The position numbers were made by a program, and so were the translations under genes. Positions 28,429-38,028 of a stretch of DNA of 64,000 nt are shown one piece after another (positions within the stretch are counted from its first letter, which is position 1; each line of letters starts with the position of its first letter). The notes beneath the pieces are model-generated. The model searched no databases and was not told where the DNA came from. It worked only from the letters and a program-made list of their open reading frames with translations. The DNA comes from Paraphysoderma sedebokerense. Lineage: Eukaryota; Blastocladiomycota; Physodermatomycetes; Physodermatales; Physodermataceae. The stretch spans positions 248,001-312,000 of the forward strand of contig JAHLJZ010000005.1 in NCBI GenBank assembly GCA_025602915.1. The letters run 5' to 3'.

Positions 28429-29133
28429 TTGGCCACTACGTGGCTATTAGCCGTATTTACGAATATTTACTTCAGTGTGTATGGAAATTAGCCTTGATGG
28501 TAGTTAAGCTTTGAAACTATAAGATAGATCATGGTTATTGCAACCATTATAATATGGTCTTATTAACGATACAAACTTGTTCATCCGAAATGAGTCATTT
28601 CACTTTTGATATATCAAATATTTGGAATACCCACGTTACACACCCAGGTATCCGGGGACATCATGCTCGAGATGTCGCCGAGAGGCTCTCGTCAAAGGAT
28701 ATCCTGGTGACATCGCAGTATTTGGTCTTCAGGGTGTCTCTAAGATTTCTTGATACAAGATCCCTGAAACATGGTCAAAAAAATCGTCCCCGCGAGGAAT
28801 CACAAGTGACGTCACCATCGCGGCGTCAACAGGTTTGACGAGGACATCTCTCGTGATATCCGCAGGATCTTGTTCTCAGGCATTCAGGCCATATCTTTGA
28901 AATGTGACGGGATCTTAGGTGCGCAGTAATCTGGCCATGTAGTGCCGACGCGACAACCAACCTTTTTGAGCCGCCTCTAATGGTGAGAGGTGTATAATGC
29001 GCATTTATAGGAAAAACGGTGGTGTATATCGGAAGCAATAGAAGCCTGTTTTCATTTTACGGTTTCGGATGCTGAAAAAGTATTTAATAAGGCGAATGCA
29101 ATTATACGTCGATGTTTCGTTCATAAAATGCAT

Positions 29134-29174
29134 AGCACCTTTATTCCTTCCTGCGCGTCTCGTGACCAGGAATT
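29134..29174. repeat. 41-nt direct repeat, copy 1
   Basis: Identical to 29759-29799. It begins AGCACCTTTATTCCTTCCTG and ends GTGACCAGGAATT. A diverged third copy with the core CATCCTGCGCATCTCGTG lies near 29848-29866, and a fourth (TGTGCGTCTCGTGTCAATGG) near 28092. Confidence 0.8.
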
Positions 29175-29598
29175 TGCAAAGACAATCCAGTTTTGAGAGG
29201 AGAATCACCAGCTAGAGGAATCACATCCAACTCCATATCAGTCCGACATCTGGAAAATGGACAGTGGTACCTTTCGGGGATGGTTTGCGAGATAGAGCAT
29301 TGTCGGAAAGAAGGATATTTGGGGGCTTCCGGGGGATATGGTTTATTCCCAACAGGCAATATCTGGATGAGTGGAGTTACCCGTTTCGGATATAATAGGT
29401 TGTATTCTTCAACACATAATGATTAATAAAATCATAGTCATAAATGTTTGTAAGTTAAAATTCTTAGATAATTGATTGATTATGTTCCTTCCTTTTCTTC
29501 CCTATAAATACCAAACAGTTAAGATTTAGAGCAAGGTCAGAATTTGAAGTTTCTGATTTTTAGAAGAAGTTAGAACTCATAACCTGAAACAAATCGAT

Positions 29599-29680
29599 CC
29601 AACTCCAATTTTTGAAGATAATCAAAGTGCTATCGCAATCGCCAAGAATCCAGTTTATCACTCACGAACCAAACACATGG
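29599..29680 (+). mobile_element. Ty1/copia retrotransposon fossil (RNase H fragment)
   Basis: The frame reads IFEDNQSAIAIAKNPVYHSR followed by TKHM, which is the conserved RNase H motif of Ty1/copia polyproteins ('DNxSAIxxAxNPVxHxRTKHI'). Only this short piece is recognisable. It is a broken relic without the other pol domains or identifiable LTRs, directly abutting the 30-nt hairpin repeat at 29678. Age cannot be judged from the fragment. Confidence 0.8.
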
Positions 29681-29729
29681 TGATTATACGAGCCACGAAG
29701 TGGCGAAGTATACATCTCGATTATACGAG
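29678..29729. repeat. Right hairpin repeat (30-nt plus 22-nt units)
   Basis: It contains the perfect hairpin GCCACGAAGTGGC and the motif ATTATACGAG twice (29683-29692 and 29720-29729). The first 30 nt are the reverse complement of 28033-28062 and the next 22 nt are the reverse complement of 28407-28428. Confidence 0.8.
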
Positions 29730-29758
29730 ATTTCAGAAGTCATCCATTAATGACGCCC

Positions 29759-29799
29759 AGCACCTTTATTCCTTCCTGCGCGTCTCGTGACCAGGAATT
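29759..29799. repeat. 41-nt direct repeat, copy 2
   Basis: An exact copy of 29134-29174, 625 bp away in the same orientation. Identity over 41 nt in otherwise diverged DNA implies a recent copy or a conserved functional unit of the repeat family. Confidence 0.8.
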
Positions 29800-32107
29800 G
29801 AAGTCTATATGGAATATATAGTCAACAATTTCTCTAATCTTTTTCCATCCTGCGCATCTCGTGTACCATTCCTCTTAGAAAACCGGTAGGTATATGAGGA
29901 TATTTATTTGGTTCTTCACTTCAATTGACAGCATTTTAAAACGAAGTATATATCTAGATTATACGAGAAGCGAAGTTACTTGGGGGGTTTTGCCCGCGAA
30001 TAGAAACGGGTACGATGTGGACCAAGAATCACCGATGAAGACAGGTGAACCTATTATAAAATTGAGGGCATCAGTAACGAAAACGGTTTACTTCGTAGAT
30101 TTCATATTTTCATTGCTCTGACTCGACACTTCTTTGTGAGAAAATGTGACTTACGATTTATATTTGATGATGATTATTGTTGCTATTGCGATTGATGATA
30201 ATATGAAATCGTCATATTTCATTAATGAGCATAAGTGCCCGGTGTCTTTAAAGGTTATCTTCATTCTTTAATTGCTTAGGAGTTGAGTGATAGCCTTATC
30301 ATATATTGAATTTTGATCATCTCAAGATTCGTTATAATTCTTTAAATCTAGAAACCCTAATTAAGCAATGCTGTCGTGAGAGAATACTATAACCTTGATT
30401 GGTTGTTATGAAGGAACGAAAATGTTCTACTTCACGTCACTATAATGTTACCTTATGTTAGCATGTGTTATGTGTTTCGAGTGTGGTATTTTCTGATATA
30501 TGATATGGGAACCATATGTCTAGTATTTCATCATTTTTGTATGTAGTTTAGTATTTATAGGGAGGGAAGGAGAGAGGAAAAGGACGCAATCCAACTTATG
30601 AGCTTTCATAACTATGATTCTATTAACCATCATGCATTGAAAAATACAAACTACTATATCGAAACGCGTAACATAACTTTTCGATATATCGCCTATTGGG
30701 GAAAAAATCCATATCCCCCGTAAGGAATTGAATCTTCAAGTAATCCTCTTTACGACAATGTCTACATTACGAGTCTCATAAGAAATCAAAAATCAGACTA
30801 AGAGATATTGTCCAAGAAGTGTCGGTGAACCTCGCCAGGATATATGCTTTAGAAACGCTTTGAAGTTCCTTCTCACATATTGTTCTGGTTATCTCAAGTA
30901 TATTGCATTGAGGTAATCGCATATATTCAAGATGCATTCTAAATATGGGCCTGCACTTGGTGTAGGTGGCTTGGACGCGAATGTTATTTAGATATACACT
31001 TTGTCGGCCCGGGTGTTGTATGTTTGGTGAGAATCTCCCCGGGATGTGCACTGGAAATCATCGCGGCACGAGGATTCCATGAGGACAGCTTGAGGGAGGT
31101 CGCGAAGATATCCCACATACGTCGTAAGGACATCACCGGATCCTGGGTGTGTAATCTTATTTCAATATCGATTTAGTAAAACTCACAGCCCGCAATTCTG
31201 GAATAAATGTTGCTGATGAAATGAATCTAGTTGACGTGGTCCGAAGAGAATCATATTGAATCAGTTGGGTATATGCCACACTCGAAACACATAACAGATG
31301 CCAACAATATCCAAAATAGAAATTGTGATTATTGGTCATGAACTAGAACAAGTCCATTCCTTTCTCCTATCGAACAATCAGAATGTTACCCGATATAGCG
31401 ACTCTGTATGTTTTCCTTTCAACCCGAACGAAGATATTAGGCCTAGAAAACAAAAAATTATGGTGACCTTATATATCATGCAAGGATCTGAACCTATGAT
31501 GCGTAACGTGCACCTATTCGGTATTCAAAAAAAATATATATCTCTGTCGGCTTTTTCTCCTCCTGCAACTGTAGTCCATTACTTGACACCAGCATGAAAT
31601 CATGACAATGATTTACTTCAAGTGTATGACAAGAACAGGTTGTCCTTCATTTCGGTTATCCCGGGTTTTAGTAACACCCGGAATAATTTGCAATCAGCGG
31701 CTCAACATTGTCTGGCTATTTAATGCGTCGACGTCCTAATGTTTGTTAAAGACAACAAATCCTGAAAGTTTCACTTCAAGATTCCCAGAAATTTGATTAT
31801 GCTAGAGTCAAACATCAAACGAAGAAATATTTTGGATTCCTTTCAAAATATATCCTCCATTTAAACAGTCTGTCGGGAAAGGTGTTGTCGATTCTTCGAA
31901 TAATTTATTGTTTTAACTAAATTAGATGTTCATGCTACAAGAAACAGCCACAGCTCGCTTCAATGCCCCGTCAAGCGATTGCTAGGCCTCTGAGAATTCT
32001 GAAATCAGACAAGATTGTTGTCTGCAAAGTAAATTCCTTCCTAATTAATTCACAAGAAATCATGTTAAATGAGCATGGCAAGTTATAGTTGTTGCGCTGA
32101 CAGAATA
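29800..32107. other. Gene-poor repeat island, right part
   Basis: No gene is supportable. Features seen are an ATTATACGAGAAGCGAAGTT copy of the hairpin repeat near 29957 and the 20-nt inverted partner of 26900-26919 at 30711-30730. A CCGGATCCTGGGTGTGTAA block at about 31137-31155 is inverted relative to TTACACACCCAGGTATCCGG at about 28635-28654. Open frames here are short and without family signatures. Confidence 0.5.
30711..30730. repeat. 20-nt inverted repeat, right arm
   Basis: The reverse complement of 26900-26919; see that entry. Confidence 0.65.
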
Positions 32108-33041
32108 TTAGACATTACAAACCTGGGCACTCCATTTCGTATTTGCATTCGAGTAACTCACACTGCAGACTTCTAATTGACCGGGAATGGGATTTGGGTA
32201 GGTATATTGTTGAGAAGAGCTAAGATATTTGTTGGTTTCTCCATGCGTAAACTCGACTTTTTCTTCTCGACGCCACTGAGATGTTGAGCAATGGACTTTC
32301 CAGTTGTCCCCTAATGTTCAGTCGAGGATGATTAATGAAAGAAATGTATTTATTGGTGAAGGGCAACCTGATTGCACGCACCGGCATTACCGTCTCCGGA
32401 CTCTTCAATAAAAGCAGAAACTTCTTGATTTCCGGATAAAGGTGATGTGTGAAGGTGGCTGTGAAGATACTTCTTGGTGCCAGAATGTAATAACCTAATC
32501 GTATCGCCACATTTTACGGGTTCGCTATTTGAGAGTCAGTGGTTAAAATAGCTGCACTATTTAGCCGCAAAGAAAGCAAGGAAGAGAAATAGCAAATAGC
32601 TTCCAAGAGGAATGCTATTGACTGACGGATCACAATGGAAGGAATGAACATTTGCATCTCCTCAAACTCACCCAGTTTTGCACTGCCCACCATATTTCGG
32701 CTTCACTATCCATAGGCTATTTGGGTCGTCCTTATGCTGGTAACCAGTCACACTTTGTTGCATGGATCCACCACCGTAGTTCACACCGTGGGAATGTAAT
32801 TTGAATCCGCTGGCGTGGGTCAATTTAACAATACTTCCGCAAGTCACTGCCTGAAATTCTGAGAACATCGCCGGACATAGTGGTTAGTGATCATGGACAA
32901 TCAAACTTTTCTGTTTAAAGATTGAGAAAATATTAGGGAACACGATCGAAGAAATTCACCTTGATCGATTTTGATTTTAGAAGCAGATGAATAAGAAGTG
33001 CATAGCAGAAAGACGGTGTAGAGAAAGATAGATAATGCCAT
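32108..33041 (-). CDS. SDF2-type MIR-domain ER protein
   Basis: Stromal cell-derived factor 2 proteins are secretory-pathway MIR-domain proteins that work with ER chaperones (with ERdj3 in animals) and resemble the MIR part of O-mannosyltransferases. The Met at 33041 starts a clear signal peptide, MALSIFLYTVFLLCTSYSSA. Exon 2 has the first MIR unit, AVTCGSIVKLTHASGFKLHS, then GSMQQSVTGY and DDPNSLWIVKP, close to SDF2 'AVTCGSVLKLLN...LHSHxVxYGSGSGQQSVTG...DDxNSYW'. Exon 3 has CGDTIRLLHSGTKKYLHSHL and TSPLSGNQEVSAF, then DNWKVHCSTSQWRREEKVEF after an intron, as in the second and third MIR units. The end (EVCSVSYSNANTKWSAQ) runs to a stop at 32108-32110; a further small exon is possible. Confidence 0.85.
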
Positions 33042-33661
33042 AGTCTGTCAGATGTGATTGGGTATTAGCAATAAGTGGTGATAGCGATACGAGCTCTCGG
33101 GAATTGAAGTCGGGCAACGCGGAAGAATTGAACCTCTACGGCCACTTCCACAGTTCCACTTGAATTGCACACGACGAAAGCACAGACGCCATTCGCACCC
33201 TGGCAGACGCACATCCCCATAAACCACAACAAGTTCACATTAAATGATGATGACATCTATTTTTGCATCCAGTTATTTGTTCCACACTACATATCCTTCC
33301 CTACTTGACTTAACTTGTCGTCTGCATGCAATGTGTGCCTCATCTTGTAACTACCACCATGTCATTTAGATTGGAGTGCAGTGGTCATTGACATGTGTTG
33401 GATAGAAGACGCTGATGAGACTCAACAATTGTGGAGAATTGCACAAGAGCGTCAGAGACTGATAAGTGATAAACCACCAGTTTCACATGTACTGTCACGA
33501 TTACGAACCTGTGTTGCCATGCATCAACAATCGACAAAAAATCGCATCTATTTTTGACAGGTGAACATATCCATTTGTAATCCTTCCAAGGTGTGAACTG
33601 CGAAGTCCACAAAATCCACCCCGATTTCCACCTCTACCAACATCTGAGAATTATTTCTGTC
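33042..33661. promoter_or_regulatory. Divergent spacer between the SDF2-type gene and the desaturase
   Basis: The 620 bp hold both promoters. An open frame on the minus strand (about 33065-33256) has no homology I recognise and overlaps the expected promoter. No repeat or RNA gene was seen. Confidence 0.35.
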
Positions 33662-35706
33662 ATGACTCCGGTACCAACGGCAGCAGCAACGAAAACGCAG
33701 GCCGGTACTCCGATAACTTTCTCCTGGCAGGAGATCTCAAAGCACAACTCCCGTGCTTCTGCTTGGGTCGCCGTCCGCGGTAAAGTCTACGATATCACTA
33801 AATTTGTGGACAGACACCCCGGTGGTACGGATGTCCTGCTCTTTTCCATCGGAAGAGACGCTTCCCAAGTTTTTGAGACCTATCATGATTTCAACGTTTA
33901 CGATGTGTTAAAGTGAGTGTTCAGGAATATCTTGTTTGTGACTTAGCGTGTTAAATGTTTATAGTTGTTAAGAACAAGAAGTAAGGCAAACCAACGTACT
34001 GACATCGACCCTACCTTTCGTTATTCTCTTATTGCAAATGATGCAGGAAATATTATATTGGAGAACTGGAAAACAACGAGCTCCCCGTTTTTCCAGAGGC
34101 ATCGCCATTCTTTAGAACTCTCAAGCAAGTACGGCATCTTTCTCATATTAGGCAAAACTTTAACAAAGCATAGTGATTCACTAATTTATTCTGACTTCCA
34201 GCGGGTTAATCAATATTTCAAATCCACGAATCAAGATCCCAAATTCGCTCCGTTTATGTATCTACGCTACCTCGTTATATACGCCGCTGTTTTTACCTCT
34301 TGGTATGCCACATTCTTCGTTCCGGTAATCGCCAAGAACATATGGTTGCAATTCTTCACAAGTATTGTTCTAGGATTTTTCTGTGCACAGGTTTTTTTCG
34401 AGTTTTTTTCGAACTCTCATTTTGTTTAGTACTGACTAGGAATCTTTGTCTGTCAGATCGGGTTGAACCCACTTCATGACGCATCTCATTTTACTATTAC
34501 CCATAGACCATGGCTCTGGAAGATTGTTGGTGCGACCCATGATTTTCTGAATGGTGCATCGTACGTTCACATATGTACCCAGCGTTCTTTGTCGATATCG
34601 AGTTGACTAATAAGTTGTTTGCACTAGTTACGTGGTATGGGTGTATCAGCACATGCTTGGTCATCACCCTTACACAAATATCGCTGGTGCCGATCCAGAC
34701 ATTACTACAGGTATATACGAACGATGAATTGGAGTTGGGTAACAGGGGTTTTGTTTACATCTGTCTAATTTGTCGAATCTTGTTTAGGCGACCCTGATAT
34801 CCGTCGTATCAAGCCTTCTCAACGGTGGTTCAAACATTATATCAACCAGCACTTCTTTGTACCCTTACTCTATTGCATTTTGGGAGTGAAGACACGAATC
34901 CAAGACATTACCATAATGTATTTTGTTAAACAGAATGACAATATTCGAATTAATCCGATGACTACCTGGCACACTTTTGTCTTCTGGGCTGGCAAGGTAC
35001 GTTACCTGGGGTCTTATCGTCGTTTCGATTAGCTTACTCACATATTATGAACAGGCGTTCTTCGTTTTCTATAGATTGTACCTCCCCACCTTGACTACTT
35101 CATTTTCAACTGTTTTTGGATTGTTCCTGCTCAGCGATATCATCTCATCATACTGGCTTGCTCTGACATTTCAAGCAAATCATGTGGTCGAGGAAACTGC
35201 TTGGCCTCTGCCCAACGAACAGAACGAGTTGAATATTGATTGGGCTACTATGCAGGTATTGTCAAAACCTGCAAACTTCTCACCTTGTAGACTCTCCGCC
35301 TCTTTCACTTATAGCCGCTCATTGTTACTCTTCTTCGCACTTTGTAGATTCAAACCACACAAGATTACGCCCACACTTCAAAGTTCTGGACCATTGCTAC
35401 TGGGGCATTGAACTACCAAGCGGTACATCATGTGTTCCCGCAAGTTTCGCAGTATTATTATCCTCAAATAGTCAAGATCATTAGAGAAGTCTGTAAAGAA
35501 TTTGGAGTGAAATATTTGGTTAAGGTTCGTCGCTTGTTTAAGAATGGTCAGAATTTGATTTGTACGGCCAAGCTGAACTTACACGTTTGTGAATTGATAT
35601 TTAGGACACCTTTAACGAGGCTCTCGCTTCGCACCTAAATCATCTCCGACTGCTTGGGCTTCCTCCTCATGAACTTGAGAAAGAAACCAGCCAGAAAAGA
35701 AAGTAA
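33662..35706 (+). CDS. Cytochrome b5-fused front-end fatty acid desaturase (delta-5-like)
   Basis: A membrane di-iron desaturase that inserts a double bond between an existing one and the carboxyl end of a polyunsaturated acyl chain, using its own cytochrome b5 domain as electron donor. The ATG at 33662 precedes the b5 domain (FSWQEISKHNSRASAWVAVR, then DRHPGGTDVLLFSIGRDAS with the heme-ligand HPGG). The three histidine boxes are HDASHF (about 34476), HMLGHHPYTNIAGADPD (about 34650, across an exon border) and QAVHHVFPQ (about 35417); Gln in the third box is the front-end signature. The segments HDASHFTITH and ATHDFLNGAS resemble delta-5 desaturases of Mortierella. Hydrophobic helices flank the boxes. 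Introns are short, at least five. Delta-5 rather than delta-6 specificity is inferred from these matches only. Confidence 0.9.
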
Positions 35707-36203
35707 AGTGGCTTCTAAAAGAATGGACGTTGGCCCACGCTACGAAGGAATGCAGCGACTTATTTTAAAGATTATAATATCCTGATTTTGATTTGACTGT
35801 TCCTTGTATCTTTATCTTTGTATGAAGCAATTGGTCTATAGAGAGCAATAAAGAAATTATAATGGACTCTCGTGGGTTTCACCTTTTGTCTACCTTCTTT
35901 AGATAATTACCAACTGTGCGGGATAATTTTTTGACTGTTCTGCTATGGAGTGAGGTGTGGTTGAAAATACAATGTAGCTGAGGGTGATTTAAGGAGAGCA
36001 AATTAGAATGCCACTGTTGATATTTTCTGCATCACCCGGCCAAGCCTCGTGTTACATCATATTGCATATATTCAAACGCGGACGAAGATCTCCATGGCAA
36101 CGTGCACGTGCCTTCATAATATATCTGCTCGCTTTGTTTAGAACCATTTAATACCAAAATCCTGGCCATCCTCAGTAGATTACATTACGATACCTACGTC
36201 AGA
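35707..36203. other. Intergenic spacer
   Basis: The 3' region of the desaturase (a poly-A-signal-like AATAAAG near 35848) and the 5' region of the next gene. No further element recognised. Confidence 0.4.
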
Positions 36204-37655
36204 ATGAAAGTTTCAGCCGAATTATCAAATGCCGTCATAATGGGCCTTTACCAAATTGAGCCTGATTTGGCGGTGCCCAGCGTTTGTATCTGCTTGACCG
36301 AGAATGAACAACAGTACTACCTCCCCCTTCGTAACTCGATGCTTGCTCTCGGTCTCGAACAGCATTTTAACCGGGCTCAAGCTCGTCTTTCAAAATATAC
36401 TGCTCTTAGGTTAAACAAAGAAGAAGAGAGTGACGACAACGAGATAGATGATGATCCAGCGAAAACGGAATTGCTGGCTAGGAAAGTGCTAGTCATTGAA
36501 GGAGAGTTATGGGCTAGATTCAAGGGCTGGTTGAAAGGAATTGAAGGGAATTATTGGGAGGAATTTCCGTTCAATGCTCGCCATTATATGTTTGTGAAAT
36601 GCGACGCTCTCGTTACTGTATTGAAAGAGGTCATGTCGGAGAATGATCCCCATCTGCCCTTGTCCATCACTTCAGAGGTACCGTTACGACTATGTTTTTG
36701 TTTCACAAGTATGGTAACTCAGTACTAATTGAACATATCGTAGGATCAAAGTTCTTACTTCACCGTGGTCGACCAATCTGCTGACTTAGCGAAAAGCCGC
36801 AAAATTGTTCACAAAAAGAAGAAGAAGGAAGAGCCTGTAATCGAGTATCCTCAACCAACGGAAGATGATGAAGAAAGTGGAGATGAAGAGAATGGATATC
36901 CTGATGTCTCATTAACGCCAAAATCACTCCCTACCACTGAATTGGAACAGAATACATCAATTGAAGTGAACCAACTTTCGACCCCCCAAGCTCCTGTCGA
37001 ACAAGTTGCGGAGCCAGCGAAGAAAAAGAAATCTAAATCTAAATCCAAATCCGCGTCCGCATCAGCTGACCAACAGGACAAGACATCCGAACCTCAACCA
37101 TTTGAACCAATTACACCCGCACAATCTGAACCGGTCACTCCGGTACAATCTGAACCAACTCATGAAGTCACCGCTCCAGCTGCAGTTGAGACTAGCAAAT
37201 CGAAAGAGAAAAAATCCAAGAAAAGTAAAATCGCAGAAGCTGGGTCTGTTGCTAATCTCAAGCGTAAAGAAGCTGAACCTTCTTCGTCCAGTACAACTTC
37301 TCAACCTTCTGCCCAATCCTCCCAAGCATTTAATAAAAGTCCATCTCCTCCTCGTCCTACCGCGAAATCTCCTCAACCAAAGAAGAAGCAGAAGAAAAAC
37401 CATCCATCCCCACAACCTAAACAAAATGGAAAACACTCAATAACTTCGTCAAGCATTGCCAGCAGCGAAATCCAAACTTTCCCTCAGAATATCATCGATT
37501 TAACTGGCGACATTCCGGAGGATCTTGTGCCGGCCGAAAAATTATCTGCTTTGAGAGCGTTAGAAGCCCAAGTGTTAGTCATGGAACGAATGAAAGTATT
37601 ATTAAAGAAGAAACAAGAGTTAGAAGAGGAATTATCTGGGTTCTTTAAAAAATAA
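36204..37655 (+). CDS. Lys-rich orphan protein with folded N-terminus
   Basis: No family recognised. Two exons (36204 to about 36677, then from about 36745) joined by a short GT-AG intron encode roughly 460 residues. Residues 1-160 look folded (LSNAVIMGLYQIEPDLAVPS, ARFKGWLKGIEGNYWEEFPF). The middle, about 200 residues, is low complexity: acidic runs, repeated KKKKSKSKSKS, and Pro/Gln/Glu repeats such as EPITPAQSEPVTPVQSEP. The C-terminus ends in a predicted helix, AEKLSALRALEAQVLVMERM, followed by a Lys-rich coil. This composition is common in nuclear or chromatin-associated scaffold proteins, but nothing assigns a function. The long frames on the opposite strand and in frame +1 within 37006-37443 are shadows of the low-complexity DNA. 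Confidence 0.75.
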
Positions 37656-38028
37656 GTTTATTCACAACGATTGTGTCAAGTTTCTTGGGACTTGGTTGCA
37701 GCGTTGGACAATTTATTCTGTATACTACAATGCACGGTTGACATTATTTTTTTTGCGAATAAGTTGCTTATTGTATACTTAATGTCGATTTTATCTGCAT
37801 GTTTTATTTCGCTACGTTGATTTGGTTGTGGATACTTTTATTGTATAAATATTATTTAGGCGGTGTTATATTACCTTCTGCTAGTGTCTTATTGGGTTTG
37901 AACAGATGGACATTAAAATACAAAGTCCTCGTTAACTGAATTTTTATTGGAAGTTACATTGTTCATTAATTAAAAGCCAAAAATATTCATACAATCATAT
38001 TATTACGAGTCCATGTTACGAACTCGAG
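37656..38028. other. Convergent spacer
   Basis: AT-rich 3' regions of two genes that face each other. No gene or repeat recognised. Confidence 0.4.

Larger units (their letters stand above)
28033..29707. other. Candidate non-autonomous element or nested repeat block between inverted arms
   Basis: The 1.67 kb between the two 30-nt inverted arms could be a mobile element with terminal inverted repeats. Against this, further partial copies of the arm lie both inside (28395-28445) and outside (29945-29980), and the Ty1/copia fossil sits against the right arm. The hairpins may instead be a dispersed short repeat family. No transposase-like reading frame is present. An internal pair, AATTATACATCGATGTTTCG (near 28335) and AATTATACGTCGATGTTTCG (near 29099), hints at an earlier duplication. 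Confidence 0.35.

Noticed and set aside
28554-28838. Open frame of 94 codons in the repeat island.
   Set aside because: No family resemblance, lies between repeat arms, and has no splice or start context; treated as chance.
28033-29707. CRISPR-like or tandem regulatory array.
   Set aside because: Repeats are few, inverted and irregularly spaced; the host is a eukaryote.
31298-31597. Open frame of 99 codons near the right end of the island.
   Set aside because: Composition and lack of any conserved motif are those of non-coding DNA.
37006-37443. Long open frames on plus frame +1 and on the minus strand over the Lys-rich gene.
   Set aside because: They mirror the low-complexity coding DNA of the real gene, encode monotonous Arg/Leu/Asn or Phe/Arg runs, and show no domain.
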